This document shows, piece by piece, positions 16,857 through 19,068 of a stretch of DNA of 19,068 bases. A model generated the notes under the pieces. That model was not told the DNA's origin. It worked only from the letters and a program-made list of their open reading frames with translations, and made no database searches. Origin of the DNA: Zygnema cylindricum (lineage: Eukaryota > Streptophyta > Zygnematophyceae > Zygnematales > Zygnemataceae); contig JBBHKE010000725.1 of assembly GCA_037447655.1 (NCBI GenBank), positions 1-19,068 of the forward strand. The letters are read 5' to 3'. The first letter of the stretch is position 1, and every line of letters starts with the position of its first letter. The translations under genes and the position numbers were made by a program.

Positions 16857-18903
16857 ATGGAATCTATGCACCAAGTAGTCCACGATTCCTATCTCCTCTC
16901 GCGCATCATTTCTTTCCTTGACGAGCACTTCGACCTCCTCAGCCTTTCACTCGTTTCTAAATTTCACCATGAAGCAGTACTTGGTTCTGTTCAGCGAATC
17001 ACCTGTCACCATATCCATAAGCTCATGGAAATACCTGAAGTCCTTCCCTGCTTAACATAATTTGATCTCCGTCCTCTTAAGTTTGAACTCAACGAGTCTG
17101 TTTTTACAACTCTCACATATAAACTATCCAATTTGCAAGTTTTGAAAATTCGAGGCTCTTGTGAACCTGATTTTCAAATAAAATGGCCAATATCGACTTA
17201 TCTAAAACCTTTGTCGCAGCTTAGAGTATTAAATCTTCGTGGTTGTTTTCTCGACGACCAAATTGCAGCGCAGATAGGAGAAGGTTGCAAGCTCCTACAA
17301 TATTTAACTTTAATAGATACTAAGGGTTCACTCTCTAATAATGGTGATAATGGTGTAAACGATCTCCTTTTGAGTTCATCTTTTGGACTACGTCGACTAT
17401 TTTTTAGCTGTCGTTTACATTTTTTTGAAGATCCAATGTCAGTTATCATAAAATGTTCAACTCTCACATCTTTGGTAATTCATGCACTTGACTTCGGTCA
17501 TTCAACTCAAGATCCGAGCATTCCGAACTTAAAGCTGAATTGTCTTCATGAGCTACGAGTCAATATTACGGATTTTCTGCATGATTCAAGTGATTTGTGC
17601 ATCATTTGGTTAAAGTAATAATTAGAGCACGTTCTCCTTTGGAAAGTGTATAACTCGATTCTAGGGTATTCGAAAATACTCCTACTCTCATGACACTTTC
17701 TAATTGCACTACCCTCCAGTCACTATCTTTCACGTCCGCATTTTACTTGTCAGCATTCGATGAATGCCTTTTTCGACAAATTGTTTCCAAGAACCATGGA
17801 ATTATTTCTCTCCGATTGTGTAGTCCACAACCTCAAGGACACAAAACCATGGTGGAGAGGATTTTGTTTGTCGATGGAACAAGGGATGGAAGGGACCAAA
17901 CCATTCGCAATGTAAATGCAATTCTGAATTTTTTTTCAATGAATGTTTTTGTATATTTTAGTTACCGTTTTGGATTCTACCAAAAATTCTCGACAAGGAT
18001 GTTGTGTTTACAAAAGTTAGAATTGAGAGTGAAAAGTTCTCGTGAAGATACCTCCTGTGAAGGTTTGTACGAGTTGCTTTCAATTTGTTCATTTCTTCGA
18101 AAAGTTCATCTCATTTTTTACTTGAGAGGGAAACCAAATCCGATGTTATGTAGAGCTTTGGAATCGCTAACTGGATGTCCTAATTTGGAATATCTTTCTG
18201 CACCTATAGGAACCAAAATTTTCTGACGAATTTTGAGTGGAATGAAGGGCTTACGGAAATTGGAGATCTAGGAGTGAGTGCTATGACATTTGTTAATTCT
18301 TTATCTTGTATGTTATGTTGATTTGAAACACGTAAATTCTTTGTACCTCAATATTCAATGTGAGGTGTTGTATTTACTGTGTATTTTTTTTTTTCGTCAT
18401 CAATATTATGTGAAATGTTTGGTAATGTCACTATGTTCCCTTTTTTTCTCACGACAAATGATTTTCTCCAATCATTCTTAGTTAGACTCTTGCTCTTTTT
18501 TTATATTTTTTGTATATTTGACTTATGTTTAACTTATATTTATCTTTATTTTATCTTATATGTCCATTTTCGTTTATATCGTTACAGTCTACAAGAGGAT
18601 ATCACTGATAAGCTCTCATTCTCTTGAAGGAAAACTCGCCTTCTCTACGAGATTTCATTATTAGGAGTGACACTGGTATAAAAGACCAAGGACTCAAATA
18701 TCTCCTTTTGCACACAGCTTCAATTATTACACATTAAAGGTTGTAACATCGGGGAATCTAGCTTAATTCACTTGGAAAATTGGTGTGTGTGGTTAAATAG
18801 TTTAATGATCGTGATAAATTATCACAGAGTTGTGGAAACATTTAGAATTAGCCAAGAGTTGGAGAATAGGGGTTGTAAGGCGGCAATATCTTCAAAATGC
18901 TAG
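16857..18903 (+). pseudogene. Decayed duplicate of the F-box/LRR gene
   Basis: It follows the intact gene at 1009-3014 from ATG to the final TAG. The F-box part is open for 67 codons (LLSRIISFLDEH, then LSLVSKFHH), then ACGGAACTT of the intact gene is ACATAATTT, a TAA at 17058. Further breaks are a one-base deletion in GATTTGTG near 17592, TAA at 17651, CGA-to-TGA at 18224, and TAG at 18269 just before the donor. In exon 2 (from 18588) GATGAAG has become GATAAG, and a stop replaces the GG of the LHIGGC motif. The donor GTGAGT (18273) and acceptor GTTACAG (18587) survive. Four other indels in exon 1 (+9, -12, +15, +6 relative to the intact gene) keep frame. A truncated F-box peptide could still be made, but a working LRR protein could not. 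Confidence 0.9.
18273..18587 (+). other. Vestigial intron of the duplicate
   Basis: It aligns with the intron at 2409-2698, with the same GTGAGTG donor, shared stretches such as TATTCTTTATCTTGTATG-like and GTGAGGTGTTGTATTTACTG, and a CAG acceptor. It is about 25 bases longer, mainly through T runs. Confidence 0.75.
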
Positions 18904-19068
18904 GGAGAGGGAGAGGGATAGGGAGAGGAAGAGGATATTGAGATAGAGGGAGAGGAAAAGGGAGGGAGAGGGAGGGAGAGGGAGAGAGAGAGGGATAAGG
19001 AGAGGGAGAGGAAAAGGAAGAGGAGATTAAGAGAGAGGGAGAGGGAGGGAGAGGGAGGCGGAGAGAGA
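18901..19068 (+). repeat. GGGAGA purine tract after the pseudogene, running off the window
   Basis: TAGGGAGAGGGAGAGGG starts at the former stop codon, exactly as at 3012. It is already longer (at least 168 bases against about 110) and continues past the window end. Confidence 0.85.

Overview
This is AT-rich nuclear DNA of a eukaryote. The evidence is a spliced gene with GT-AG borders, a GCC-ATGG start context, microsatellites, and nested remnants of class I and class II transposons. TTAGGG-type motifs and an E2F-like promoter site would suit a plant, alga or protist, but the sequence does not fix the lineage. I see no tRNA, rRNA, CRISPR or operon structure. The start point in the window is low-complexity A-rich DNA (1-416).

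Layout. (1) 600-3014 holds an intact two-exon gene for an F-box/leucine-rich-repeat protein of about 571 residues, with its promoter; its stop codon runs directly into a GGGAGA-rich tract. (2) 3120-8376 is mostly gene-free: a 330-base CT tract, poly-T runs, two tandem repeats (33-base and 24-base units), a TA microsatellite, and a decayed C-terminal piece of a retroelement protein (5700-6068). (3) 8379-16245 is bounded by long inverted repeats of at least about 225 bases, each flanked by TA, and looks like one 7.87-kb DNA transposon. Inside it lie two possibly coding segments (9565-9853 and 10554-10754), a cluster of GTCGTC hairpins, a decayed Copia gag region, a short inverted-repeat element, a Harbinger/Tourist-like element flanked by TTA and carrying a perfect 56-base palindrome, a 216-base TA-flanked MITE, and a GC-rich 49-base tandem array. 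(4) 16283-19068 is a direct duplicate of region 1, about 15.85 kb downstream: promoter, both exons, intron and GA tract are all recognisable, but the coding frame is broken several times. A second MITE of the same family sits in its promoter.

How the parts relate. The MITEs at 14741-14956 and 16465-16662 and the 7.87-kb element share their terminal 20 or so bases, starting YACCGC(C/G)AATCG, and TA flanks, so they form one TA-targeting family. Two related empty sites are visible within the window: a direct repeat at 15341-15458 lacks the first MITE, and the intact gene promoter lacks the second. After subtracting the 200 bases added by that second MITE, the distance from the conserved E2F-like site to the ATG is 259 bases in the broken copy and 258 in the intact copy.
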